64,000 nucleotides of DNA, from contig JBIKXS010000003.1 in NCBI GenBank assembly GCA_044355655.1, positions 116,411-180,410 of the forward strand, given 5' to 3'. The DNA is from UBA3064 sp023258775 (GTDB lineage Bacteria > Pseudomonadota > Gammaproteobacteria > Burkholderiales > Burkholderiaceae_E). The translations under genes were made by a program, and so were the position numbers. Every line of letters begins with the position of its first letter. The first letter of the stretch is position 1. Positions 27,358 through 36,823 of this stretch are shown one piece after another. The notes under the pieces were generated by a model that saw only the letters and a program-made list of their open reading frames with translations, ran no database searches and was not told the origin of the DNA.

Positions 27358-28971
27358 ATGGCTTCATTATCAAGATTTTGGGCGCTCGGTTTAGCTGCTG
27401 CGCTATGCATGCTCGCGGCCATTGGGTGGGTTTTTGGCTGGTTACACGGGTTTTTTGCGTTGTTCTTCGGGCTATTGGTGCTCCTGGGTATTCGCGATGT
27501 ACTTCAGGAACATCATGCGATTTTGCGCAACTACCCAATCATTGGGCATTTTCGATTCCTGTTTGAAGAGATCCGACCCGAGATCCGGCAATACTTCATC
27601 GAATCGGATACAGAGCGAGTCCCGTTTTCACGCGAGCAGCGCGCTATTGTTTATCAGCGCGCCAAAGGCGTGCTTGATAAACGTCCCTTTGGCAGTAAAG
27701 CCGATGTTTATGCGTCGGGCTATGAGTGGATGAACCACTCGATGACCCCCTCAAGGATTGCGAGCCATGACTTTCGGGTGATGGTTGGTGGCAATCGAAA
27801 GCAACCCTATAGCCTTTCGCTGTTTAATGTGTCTGCGATGAGTTTTGGTGCCCTGTCGCCCAATGCCGTTTTGGCGCTTAATAAAGGAGCCAAGCTCGGT
27901 GGCTTTGCGCACGATACAGGTGAGGGCTCGGTGTCACGCTATCACCGCGAACCAGGTGGCGATTTGATTTGGGAATTGGGTTCGGGTTACTTCGGTGCGC
28001 GCAATCCCGATGGGACCTTTAGTGAAGAGCGTTTTATGAAGAACGCGCTCGACCCGCAAGTGAAGATGATCGAGATCAAGATGTCGCAGGGCGCAAAGCC
28101 TGGACACGGCGGCGTTTTGCCAGCGCCCAAGGTCACCCCTGAAATCGCAGAGGCGCGCGGCGTTGAGCCCTGGAAGACGGTTGAATCTCCTGCATCGCAT
28201 TCGGCGTTTTCCACACCGATTGAATTATTGCAATTTATTGATCGATTAAGAAACTTATCAGGTGGAAAGCCAACAGGATTCAAGCTTGCGATCGGCCACC
28301 CCTGGGAATTTTTTGCGATCGTCAAAGCGATGCTTGAAACCGGTATTGTTCCTGATTTTATTGTGGTCGACGGTAAAGAAGGCGGCACTGGTGCTGCGCC
28401 TGCAGAGTTTATGGATCGCGCAGGTACGCCGATGCAAGATGGCTTAATGCTGGTTCATAACACTTTGGTTGGCGTTGGTTTGCGTGAGCAGATTCGAATT
28501 GGCGCAGCCGGCAAGATCGTGACAGCTTTTGATATGGCACGCACCCTGGCGCTCGGTGCCGATTGGTGTAACGCAGCGCGAGGTTTCATGTTTGCCTTGG
28601 GATGTATCCAGTCGATGAGTTGCCATACGGACCGCTGCCCGACCGGTGTTGCGACACAAGACCCGTTACGTCAGCGTGCGCTGGTTGTGCCCGATAAAGC
28701 TCAACGGGTGTTTCAGTTTCACCAAAACACCCTGGAGGCCTTGCGCGAGCTCTTGCAGTCGGCAGGCTTGCAACATCCTAGCCAATTGCGACCGCACCAC
28801 ATCATGCATCGTAAATCTGCTGAAACCATCGTACCCTTGTCCGAACTACATTGCATGCTCGAGCAAGGCGCCTTGCTTAAACCTGATGGTGCCAAGCAAT
28901 GTGGCGGTCCCTGGGCTCAATGGTGGGAGCGTGCCCAAGCGGCTTATTTCCATCCACTCCCACAGACTTGA
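27358..28971 (+). CDS. FMN-binding glutamate synthase family protein, membrane-anchored
   Basis: The 537-residue protein has two N-terminal hydrophobic segments (about residues 7-45) followed by the FMN-binding (alpha/beta)8 domain of glutamate synthase. Family marks are LSFNVSAMSFGALSPNA-like strand SLFNVSAMSFGAL, GEGSVSRYH, SQGAKPGHGGVLPAPKVTPEIAEARG and the Cys cluster CIQSMSCHTDRCPTGVATQDP, a probable iron-sulfur site. It lacks the glutamine amidotransferase domain of GltB, so true glutamate synthesis from glutamine is not expected from it alone. The real substrate is unknown. The start has a strong AAGGAGGGG ribosome binding site. purB follows 30 bases later. Confidence 0.88.
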   Translation: MASLSRFWALGLAAALCMLAAIGWVFGWLHGFFALFFGLLVLLGIRDVLQEHHAILRNYPIIGHFRFLFEEIRPEIRQYFIESDTERVPFSREQRAIVYQRAKGVLDKRPFGSKADVYASGYEWMNHSMTPSRIASHDFRVMVGGNRKQPYSLSLFNVSAMSFGALSPNAVLALNKGAKLGGFAHDTGEGSVSRYHREPGGDLIWELGSGYFGARNPDGTFSEERFMKNALDPQVKMIEIKMSQGAKPGHGGVLPAPKVTPEIAEARGVEPWKTVESPASHSAFSTPIELLQFIDRLRNLSGGKPTGFKLAIGHPWEFFAIVKAMLETGIVPDFIVVDGKEGGTGAAPAEFMDRAGTPMQDGLMLVHNTLVGVGLREQIRIGAAGKIVTAFDMARTLALGADWCNAARGFMFALGCIQSMSCHTDRCPTGVATQDPLRQRALVVPDKAQRVFQFHQNTLEALRELLQSAGLQHPSQLRPHHIMHRKSAETIVPLSELHCMLEQGALLKPDGAKQCGGPWAQWWERAQAAYFHPLPQT

Positions 28972-29001
28972 TTGCTCCCATTAACCTGATTAATTCATCT
29001 T

Positions 29002-30384
29002 ATGTCGCTCGCTGCATGTCGTTTGCAAGCCTTATCCCCGCTTGATGGTCGCTACGCGTCAAAGCTCGAACCGCTCGCTGCGCTATTTTCAGAAGCTGGG
29101 TTTATGGCCCACCGGGTCAGGGTGGAAATTGCCTGGCTAAAGGCCTTATGTCATTTTCGTTTGCCCCAGGTACCCAGGCTTGACGATGCCGATGTGGCAG
29201 CCTTTGAAGCGATTGGCGACAACTTTGGGCTCGAGCAGGCTGCAAGGATCAAGGCCATTGAGGCAAGCACTAACCATGATGTAAAGGCTGTTGAGTATTT
29301 TCTCAAGGAAGAGGTTGCAAAGCTTTCAGGACAACACCCGAGGCTTGCAGCTGCGGCGGAGTTTATTCATTTCGCTTGTACCAGCGAAGACATCAACAAT
29401 ACCTCGCACGCACTGATGCTTAAAGCGGCGCGCAAAGATTTGATGCTTGCCAAGCTCGAGCATTTGATGGCTCAGCTTCAGGCCATGGCCACGCGCTATG
29501 CGGACCTGCCCATGCTCTCTCGCACGCATGGCCAAGCGGCAACGCCGACCACCTTAGGCAAGGAAATGGCCAATGTCCATGAGCGTTTGCGCAGAGCCAA
29601 GAAGCAATGGCTTGAGGTGATGCCGCTTGCGAAAATGAATGGTGCTGTCGGCAACTTCAACGCCCACCTCGCCGCCTACCCCGACGTCGATTGGGAGGGC
29701 CTTGCCAAGTGGGTGCTTGATGGCTTTGGCCTCGAGCAAAACACCCACAGCATTCAAATCGAACCTCATGACTGGATGTCAGCTTACTTTGATGCGGTGG
29801 CTCGAATCAATGCCATCCTTATTGATCTTGATCGTGATGTCTGGGGCTATATTTCGCTCGGTTATTTTCGACAACATACGAAGGCGGGCGAGATCGGTTC
29901 ATCGACCATGCCGCACAAGGTCAACCCGATTGACTTTGAAAATTCAGAAGGCAATTTGGGTGTCGCCAATGCCCTCCTGCGACATTTATCGGACAAATTG
30001 CCTCAATCGCGATGGCAGCGTGATCTGACCGACTCCACCGTCTTGAGAAATGTCGGTGTTGCACTTGGTTATAGCCTATTGGCTTGGGATAGCTGCTCGC
30101 GGGGTTTGGACAAACTCGAGGTTGATCAACTTCGGCTCGAACAGGACTTGGAAGCGAACTGGGAAGTCTTGGCCGAACCCATCCAAACCGTGATGCGCAG
30201 ATGGGGTGTTGATCAGGCCTACGAGCAATTAAAAGAGCTCACCAGAGGTAAACGCTTAAGTGCCAAAGACATTCAAGATTTCATCTCGGGTTTGGCTATT
30301 CCCGAGTCTGAGAAGTCCCGATTGCTTGCGCTCAGTCCAGCAAGCTACACCGGTCTGGCTGAAACGCTCGCTCGAAGAGTGTGA
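29002..30384 (+). CDS. purB: Adenylosuccinate lyase
   Basis: PurB cleaves SAICAR in inosinate synthesis and adenylosuccinate in AMP synthesis, releasing fumarate. The 460-residue protein carries the superfamily signature SSTMPHKVNPIDFENSEGN with the flexible catalytic loop, preceded by TSEDINNTSHALML and SRTHGQAATPTTLGKEM. Length and starting sequence (LQALSPLDGRYASKL) are typical of the gamma/betaproteobacterial type. No clear ribosome binding site precedes ATG 29002, but no other start fits. Confidence 0.97.
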   Translation: MSLAACRLQALSPLDGRYASKLEPLAALFSEAGFMAHRVRVEIAWLKALCHFRLPQVPRLDDADVAAFEAIGDNFGLEQAARIKAIEASTNHDVKAVEYFLKEEVAKLSGQHPRLAAAAEFIHFACTSEDINNTSHALMLKAARKDLMLAKLEHLMAQLQAMATRYADLPMLSRTHGQAATPTTLGKEMANVHERLRRAKKQWLEVMPLAKMNGAVGNFNAHLAAYPDVDWEGLAKWVLDGFGLEQNTHSIQIEPHDWMSAYFDAVARINAILIDLDRDVWGYISLGYFRQHTKAGEIGSSTMPHKVNPIDFENSEGNLGVANALLRHLSDKLPQSRWQRDLTDSTVLRNVGVALGYSLLAWDSCSRGLDKLEVDQLRLEQDLEANWEVLAEPIQTVMRRWGVDQAYEQLKELTRGKRLSAKDIQDFISGLAIPESEKSRLLALSPASYTGLAETLARRV

Positions 30385-30493
30385 TAAAAATTGCGCTGAG
30401 GCATTCGACCAAGCACCCGCCTGGGTCCTGGCCACTTTCCGCTTAGACGCTAATCAGCGTATCGAGTATTGAAGGCTACATTGAACTTGATTT

Positions 30494-31432
30494 TCAAGGA
30501 ACAAGCTCAAAATCATCGTCTTTCTTTTTAACGGGTTTAACAAGGTCTTCGCGCTTAATGCCGAGCCACATTGCCATGGCTGCGGCAACAAACACCGAGG
30601 AGTAAATACCAAAGACGATGCCAATCGTGAGTGCGAGTGCAAAGTAAAACAAGGCAGGCCCACCAAAAATCAACATCGAAACAACCATCATTTCGGTACT
30701 CAAATGGGTAATGATGGTGCGTGAAGCTGTGGAGGTAATCGCGTTATCAATCACTTCGCGAGGCGAAGCTTTGCGCATTTTTCTGAAGTTTTCTCGAATA
30801 CGATCAAAAATCACCACCGATTCGTTGACCGAGTAACCCAACACGGCGAGCACAGCAGCCAACACAGCAAGGCTGAACTCCCATTGAAACGCTGCGAAAA
30901 AGCCAAGAATAATGACCACGTCGTGAAGGTTAGCCACGATGGCAGCTACAGCAAACTTCCATTCAAAACGAATGGCAAGGTAAATCATGATCCCAATCAC
31001 CACAAACAGAAGCGCCATCGCTCCGTCTGCAGCGAGTTCACTGCCCACTTGTGGTCCGACGAATTCAACCCTGCGTAACTGTGCCTGAGGGTCGACGCTT
31101 TTAACCGCAGCCATCGCTTTTTCGCTTTGCTGGCTTGCATTTTCGCCTTTAACAATCGGTAAGCGGATGAGCACATCGCGCGATGAGCCGAAATTTTGCA
31201 CTTGTGCTTCGGCATAACCGAGTTTCCCAACAGCTTCCCTGATCTTCTCAAGTTCGGGCGCTTGCGCATGGCTCACTTCAATCACCGTCCCGCCGGTAAA
31301 TTCGATCGACAGATGGAGTCCTCGGGTCGCTAGAAAAAATACGGCCAGGGCGAAGGTGGCAAAGGAGATCAGATTAAAAATCAGCGCATGCCGCATGAAG
31401 GGGATATCGCGCTTGATTCGGAAAAATTCCAT
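30494..31432 (-). CDS. secF: Protein translocase subunit SecF
   Basis: SecF is a polytopic inner-membrane protein that with SecD uses the proton gradient to help pull secreted proteins out of SecYEG. The 312 residues show six membrane segments: an N-terminal helix (LIFNLISFATFALAVFFLA), a periplasmic P1 domain beginning HLSIEFTGGTVIEV, and five clustered C-terminal helices with YSVNESVVIFDRIREN and IYSSVFVAAAMAMW. It is the last gene of the yajC-secD-secF group, 18 bases after secD. Confidence 0.97.
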   Translation of the reverse strand: MEFFRIKRDIPFMRHALIFNLISFATFALAVFFLATRGLHLSIEFTGGTVIEVSHAQAPELEKIREAVGKLGYAEAQVQNFGSSRDVLIRLPIVKGENASQQSEKAMAAVKSVDPQAQLRRVEFVGPQVGSELAADGAMALLFVVIGIMIYLAIRFEWKFAVAAIVANLHDVVIILGFFAAFQWEFSLAVLAAVLAVLGYSVNESVVIFDRIRENFRKMRKASPREVIDNAITSTASRTIITHLSTEMMVVSMLIFGGPALFYFALALTIGIVFGIYSSVFVAAAMAMWLGIKREDLVKPVKKKDDDFELVP

Positions 31433-31450
31433 GCTTTTGCCTTATGCGCT

Positions 31451-33286
31451 TTAGCCAATCGAGAGTTTGGCGAGTTTGCGCCTTGAGCCATACCATGCGG
31501 CAACAAGGCCACGCGAAAAAAACACTGCCGAAAACATCGAGGTGATAATGCCTAGACAATGAACAACAGCGAAGCCGCGCACTGGGCCGGAGCCGAAGAC
31601 CAGTAAGGCAATCCCGGCAATCAGCGTGGTGATGTTCGAATCAAGAATGGTGTCCCAAGCACGGTCATAGCCCGCGCTTATTGCAGCTTGCGGGGAGGCC
31701 CCGTTTCGCAATTCTTCGCGAATTCGCTCGTTAATAAGCACATTAGAGTCAATGGCCATACCGAGCGTGAGGGCGATGGCTGCGATACCAGGTAGGGTCA
31801 GTGTGGCTTGGAGCATCGATAAAACAGCGACCAGCAATAACAAATTCGTGGCAAGTGCGATCGATGAAATCACGCCAAAGAGCGTGTAGTAGATCACCAT
31901 GAAGGCGGTCACCGCCAGAAAGCCCCAAATGGTTGAATTGAAACCCTTACTGATGTTCTCAGCACCCAAGGATGGCCCGATCGTTCGCTCTTCGATGATT
32001 TCCATCGGCGCAGCAAGCGACCCGGCACGTAAAAGCAAAGCTACATCATTGGCTTCTTCAGTGGTCATTCGTCCTGAAATCTGCACACGGCCACCGCCGA
32101 TCTCAGTGCGTATGACTGGTGCAGTGACTACTTCGCCTTTACCTTTCTCGACAAGCAAAATGGCCATGCGTCTGCCAATGTTTTCACGGGTTACGTCACG
32201 AAAAATTCGTGCCCCTTTGGCATCAAGGCTTAGGTGTACCGCGGGCTCCTGGGTATTTGAATCAAAGCCTGCTTGTGCATCGGTGAGGTTGTCGCCGGTC
32301 AGGATCACTTGTTTTCGCACGATGACCGGAACCCCACCGCGCTCAAGATAACGCTCGCATTCAAAGGGGACTGTACCGGCGCTTATCGCTGAAGCTTGTT
32401 CCGGTAAGTCGCAAACCATGCGAATTTCAAGGGTGGCGGTGCGACCCAAAATATCTTTAGCCTTTGCTGTGTCCTGCACGCCGGGAAGCTGCACAACGAC
32501 CCGTTCGGTGCCCTGCTGAGCGATGATGGGTTCGGCTACACCAAGTTCATTGATGCGATTATTCAAGGTGCTGATGTTTTGCTTCAGCGCATTCTCCATC
32601 GCCCTTTTTTCGGCTTCGGGCTTGAGCTTGCCAGCCAGAACCAGCGATTCACCCTCACCAAGTTCCTGCCAGTCGAAGTCAACCAGGTTATCGCGCAAGA
32701 GTGCGAGCGATTTGCTTCGGGTTTCGGCATCACGAAAGTTGACGCGAATCGATTCGGCCTCACGGCTAATGCCCGCATGGCGGATGTTTTTGTCGCGCAA
32801 TAAGCTTCGTACATCACCGGCGAATGCGTCGTATCGCTTAATTGCAGCCTGCTTCAAATCGACTTGCAGCAAAAAATGCACGCCACCGCGCAAGTCCAGA
32901 CCTAAATACATCGGTAAGGCTCGAACTTCGCTAAGCCAGCGCGGAGAAGCCGATAAGAGGTTCAGAGCAACCACATAGGCTGGGTCACTTACTTCCGGGT
33001 TTAAGCTGCGCTGCAAGGCATCCTTAGCCTTAAGTTGCTGATCAGTATCAGTGAGTCTGACGCGGATCGAATTAGGCTCAATGAATAGCCCGCGTTCTTG
33101 TACGCCAGCCTGACTAAGTACTTGCCGAATACGATCGGGCATCTCGCTGCCAAGCTTGACCGTGGCCTTACCTGGCGACACTTGAACAGCTGGCGCCTCG
33201 CCAAAAAAGTTTGGCAGGGTGTAGAGCAAGCCCAGCGTAAAGGCCAGGCCCATGAGTACATACTTCCATAAAGGGTAACGATTCAT
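31451..33286 (-). CDS. secD: Protein translocase subunit SecD
   Basis: The 611-residue protein has the usual order: one N-terminal membrane helix, a large periplasmic region with LGLDLRGGVHFLLQVDL (P1) and the GRMTTEEANDVALLLRAGSL helix, then five C-terminal membrane helices with LGMAIDSNVLINERIREEL, which contains the proton-path Asp. It works with SecF and YajC. The 45-base gap to yajC and 18-base gap to secF indicate one transcript. Confidence 0.97.
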   Translation of the reverse strand: MNRYPLWKYVLMGLAFTLGLLYTLPNFFGEAPAVQVSPGKATVKLGSEMPDRIRQVLSQAGVQERGLFIEPNSIRVRLTDTDQQLKAKDALQRSLNPEVSDPAYVVALNLLSASPRWLSEVRALPMYLGLDLRGGVHFLLQVDLKQAAIKRYDAFAGDVRSLLRDKNIRHAGISREAESIRVNFRDAETRSKSLALLRDNLVDFDWQELGEGESLVLAGKLKPEAEKRAMENALKQNISTLNNRINELGVAEPIIAQQGTERVVVQLPGVQDTAKAKDILGRTATLEIRMVCDLPEQASAISAGTVPFECERYLERGGVPVIVRKQVILTGDNLTDAQAGFDSNTQEPAVHLSLDAKGARIFRDVTRENIGRRMAILLVEKGKGEVVTAPVIRTEIGGGRVQISGRMTTEEANDVALLLRAGSLAAPMEIIEERTIGPSLGAENISKGFNSTIWGFLAVTAFMVIYYTLFGVISSIALATNLLLLVAVLSMLQATLTLPGIAAIALTLGMAIDSNVLINERIREELRNGASPQAAISAGYDRAWDTILDSNITTLIAGIALLVFGSGPVRGFAVVHCLGIITSMFSAVFFSRGLVAAWYGSRRKLAKLSIG

Positions 33287-33331
33287 GGGTTGCGCGCTTT
33301 CTCGCGTGCTTGCTTAAGAGCTAGCAAAGCG

Positions 33332-33670
33332 CTAGATCGACTTAATGGTGCCAACAGGCAATAAAGCAGTAACAGCCTGCTTTTGAACATGCATCTCAAC
33401 ACTTTGTTCGCCGTGCTTCGCTACTTCGATGCTCACATAGCCGTCGCCGACCTTCGTGACTTTGGCAACCAGGCCACCCGCTGTGATGACTTCATCGCCC
33501 TTTTTCAGGGCTTCGATCATTTGACGGTGCTCTTTGTTGCGCTTCATTTGGGGGCGGATCATCAAGAAGTAGAGCACTACAAACATTAAGATGATGGGCA
33601 GAAATCCCATGAGCTGCTGCTCAAAACTTGCCGCTCCTGCGGCTTGCGCATAAGCATTTGAAATCCACAT
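33332..33670 (-). CDS. yajC: Preprotein translocase subunit YajC
   Basis: The 112-residue single-span membrane protein has the family pattern LPIILMFVVLYFLMIRPQMKRNKEHRQMIEALKKGDEV followed by a small SH3-like domain (ITAGGLVAKV). The N-terminus before the membrane helix is short and Ala-rich. It belongs to the SecDF-YajC complex. Its ATG has TTGGAG at spacing seven. The 132-base gap in front contains a putative promoter with two operator-like dyads. Confidence 0.95.
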   Translation of the reverse strand: MWISNAYAQAAGAASFEQQLMGFLPIILMFVVLYFLMIRPQMKRNKEHRQMIEALKKGDEVITAGGLVAKVTKVGDGYVSIEVAKHGEQSVEMHVQKQAVTALLPVGTIKSI

Positions 33671-33714
33671 GATTCAACTCCAAGGGTCCAACGAGACTAA
33701 ACACGATCAAGTTA

Positions 33715-33757
33715 ATTGACGTGAAGACGTTAATCGGCGTGAAAACGCCAAAGTCAA
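33715..33757 (-). promoter_or_regulatory. Putative yajC-secDF promoter covered by two tandem dyads
   Basis: On the minus strand a TTGACT -35 (33757-33752) is followed by a 17-base spacer and a weak ATTAAC -10 (33734-33729). Two adjacent 18-bp units at 33717-33734 and 33735-33752 (approximate borders) each contain a dyad: GACGT-GAAG-ACGTT and GGCGT-GAAA-ACGCC on the plus strand. Their arms differ in a compensating way. One dyad fills the spacer and the other covers the -10 and start region, as operators would. The start would be near 33722, about 50 bases ahead of yajC. Confidence 0.35.
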
Positions 33758-33802
33758 CACGCGTAAAACTCTTAAGTATATCCGGGGCGGGCGCCAAGGC
33801 TG

Positions 33803-35030
<1,228 letters not shown>

Positions 35031-35064
35031 GAGCTTGTTCAGTCTTGTGAATGTTTCCGTAGAT

Positions 35065-36126
35065 TCACGCTGCATCCACGGCTTGCGAACCAAACAGCAA
35101 GCAAGCATCGCCATAACTGAAAAAGCGATATTGCTTTTCAATAGCATGTGCATAAAGTTTTCGAATTGTTTTAAAGCCTGCAAAAGCACTCACAAGCATG
35201 AGCAGGCTTGACTTGGGTAAATGAAAATTGGTGATTAACGCGTCACAGACTTTGAATGAGAAACCAGGACGTATAAAAAGTCGGGTCTCACCATGTTGTG
35301 CGATCACATGACCGATTTGCTCGGGGTTTGCGCAAGTCTCAAGGGTTCGAAGCGCTGTGGTACCGACAGCGATAACTCGGCCGCCCCTTTGTCTTGTTGT
35401 TGCAATTGCCTGAGCACAATCCTCGCCTAAGGCGTAGACCTCGGCATGCATACGATGTTTATCAATGACTGCCTCGCGCACTGGCGAAAAGGTGCCAAGC
35501 CCAACATGCAAAGTAACGCTTGTGATCGACACGCCCATGCGCTGAAGCTGCTCAATCAAGGGTCGATCGAAATGAAGCCCAGCCGTGGGTGCTGCGACTG
35601 ATCCAGGGTTTTTACCGTAAATTGTTTGATAACGATTGCTGTCGTCTCGACCGGCTTGATCACGGATGTAAGGCGGCAGCGGAAGGCTGCCATGTTCTTG
35701 CATAACGGCAAATGGATCAGCGTTAAATGCTAAAACGAAGATCGAGTCATGCCGAGCTTTAATAACTGCTTCGCAAACAGGCGCTCCCTGTTGATTCAAA
35801 ATATGAAATCGTTGATCGACGGCGAGCTTTTTATTGCTACCGATCATGGCAAGCGCGGTTTGAGCTGAGAGCACGCGTTCGATAAGTACTTCAAGGGCGC
35901 CGCCACTTGGTTTTCGCGCTTTTAGCCTTGCCTTAATCACCGCACTGTCATTGAGTACGATAAGGTCGCCTGCTTGTAACCACTGCTCGAGCTGGTGAAA
36001 GTATTGGTCATGAAGCGACTTTTCTTTATCCAACACGAGTAGGCGCGAGTGACTTCGTTGCGCTGATGGCGCCTGGGCAATCAAGGCCTCCGGAAGTTCG
36101 TAGTCGTAATCAGTGAGGTTTTGCAT
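35065..36126 (-). CDS. queA: S-adenosylmethionine:tRNA ribosyltransferase-isomerase
   Basis: QueA transfers and rearranges the ribose of S-adenosylmethionine onto preQ1 in tRNA, giving epoxyqueuosine. The 353-residue protein opens with the family start YDYELPEALIAQAPSAQRSHSRLLVLD. It also has GSVAAPTAGLHFD, VTLHVGLGTFSPVR, RVIAVGTTALRTLE and the C-terminal FSYGDACLLF. It is 26 bases downstream of yaeQ and upstream of tgt, the enzyme acting just before it in the pathway. Confidence 0.97.
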   Translation of the reverse strand: MQNLTDYDYELPEALIAQAPSAQRSHSRLLVLDKEKSLHDQYFHQLEQWLQAGDLIVLNDSAVIKARLKARKPSGGALEVLIERVLSAQTALAMIGSNKKLAVDQRFHILNQQGAPVCEAVIKARHDSIFVLAFNADPFAVMQEHGSLPLPPYIRDQAGRDDSNRYQTIYGKNPGSVAAPTAGLHFDRPLIEQLQRMGVSITSVTLHVGLGTFSPVREAVIDKHRMHAEVYALGEDCAQAIATTRQRGGRVIAVGTTALRTLETCANPEQIGHVIAQHGETRLFIRPGFSFKVCDALITNFHLPKSSLLMLVSAFAGFKTIRKLYAHAIEKQYRFFSYGDACLLFGSQAVDAA

Positions 36127-36152
36127 GCCTGCTCGGTGGTTTTCCCAGGGTT

Positions 36153-36713
36153 TCAGCGCAGGCGTTCGATCGCAACATCAAGCGTGTTTGCGCTGTGACT
36201 AAGGCTTAAGCTGCCGTCTTGAATGGTGGCCTGTAATGACATTTGGCGCTGTGCGAGTTGTCCCAATTGGCCAGCTTGCTCACTGGGGATCCTAAAAAAT
36301 TCAAGTTTAGGGGAGCGCTTGATTTTTGACTCGATGCGCTTCCACCACGGGTCTGCTGCTTGACTGAAGCAGTAAATCCGGACGAGCTCTGCCCGTTGGC
36401 AAGCTCGCGCGATTGGCTTTTCTTCGGGTTGTCCCACATCAATCCAGAGCTTGATGAGACCTTGAAAATCGATGACCCATAGATCAGCTTCATCGGCTGT
36501 GGATAGTCCTGCGCCGAAGTTTAGGTTGCCATCGCCCTTGCAAAGTCTTTGAACCTCATGGGCGTTGAGGGCGAATGCGAGCAGGCGGACCATAAGCCGA
36601 ACCTCGGTCTCACTTGGATGTCGGGCAAGGGTCAGCTGGTGCTCTGCGTAGTACCCGTGATCGATATCGGCGATTGAAAGTTCGGCCTTATAAATTGTGG
36701 ATTTCAATGCCAT
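36153..36713 (-). CDS. yaeQ: YaeQ family protein
   Basis: The 186-residue protein matches YaeQ throughout: MALKSTIYKAELSIADIDHGYYAEHQLT-like start, the acidic core GLSTADEADLWVIDFQGLIKLWIDVGQP, and a C-terminal SLQATIQDGSLSLS strand. YaeQ has a PD-(D/E)XK nuclease-like fold; E. coli YaeQ was once proposed to suppress RfaH loss, and no firm function is known. The acidic cluster E-D-W-I-D-F could be a remnant nuclease site (inference). It is divergent from amtB with 110 bases between. Confidence 0.92.
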   Translation of the reverse strand: MALKSTIYKAELSIADIDHGYYAEHQLTLARHPSETEVRLMVRLLAFALNAHEVQRLCKGDGNLNFGAGLSTADEADLWVIDFQGLIKLWIDVGQPEEKPIARACQRAELVRIYCFSQAADPWWKRIESKIKRSPKLEFFRIPSEQAGQLGQLAQRQMSLQATIQDGSLSLSHSANTLDVAIERLR

Positions 36714-36744
36714 CGCTTTTGCTTTTCTGCTTTCGCATCATGCT

Positions 36745-36760
36745 GGGCACCAAATTTGCA
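36745..36760 (+). promoter_or_regulatory. Sigma-54 promoter of amtB
   Basis: GGGCAC-CAAAT-TTGCA at 36745-36760 matches the sigma-54 consensus TGGCAC-N5-TTGCA at all but the first base. The invariant GG (36746-36747) and GC (36758-36759) are exactly ten bases apart. Initiation about 12 bases on would give a leader of roughly 53 bases to the amtB ATG. This fits NtrC-controlled expression during nitrogen limitation. I could not identify a convincing upstream NtrC pair. Confidence 0.75.
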
Positions 36761-36823
36761 TGGTGATGGTGCATGTCGACCCGAAGCGGTGAATTGCACC
36801 TTTTTTAACCATATTTCCTAAAA

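Noticed and set aside
30260..30472. Open frame overlapping the end of purB and the gap before secF.
   Set aside because: It is a shadow of purB with no ribosome binding site or recognisable sequence.
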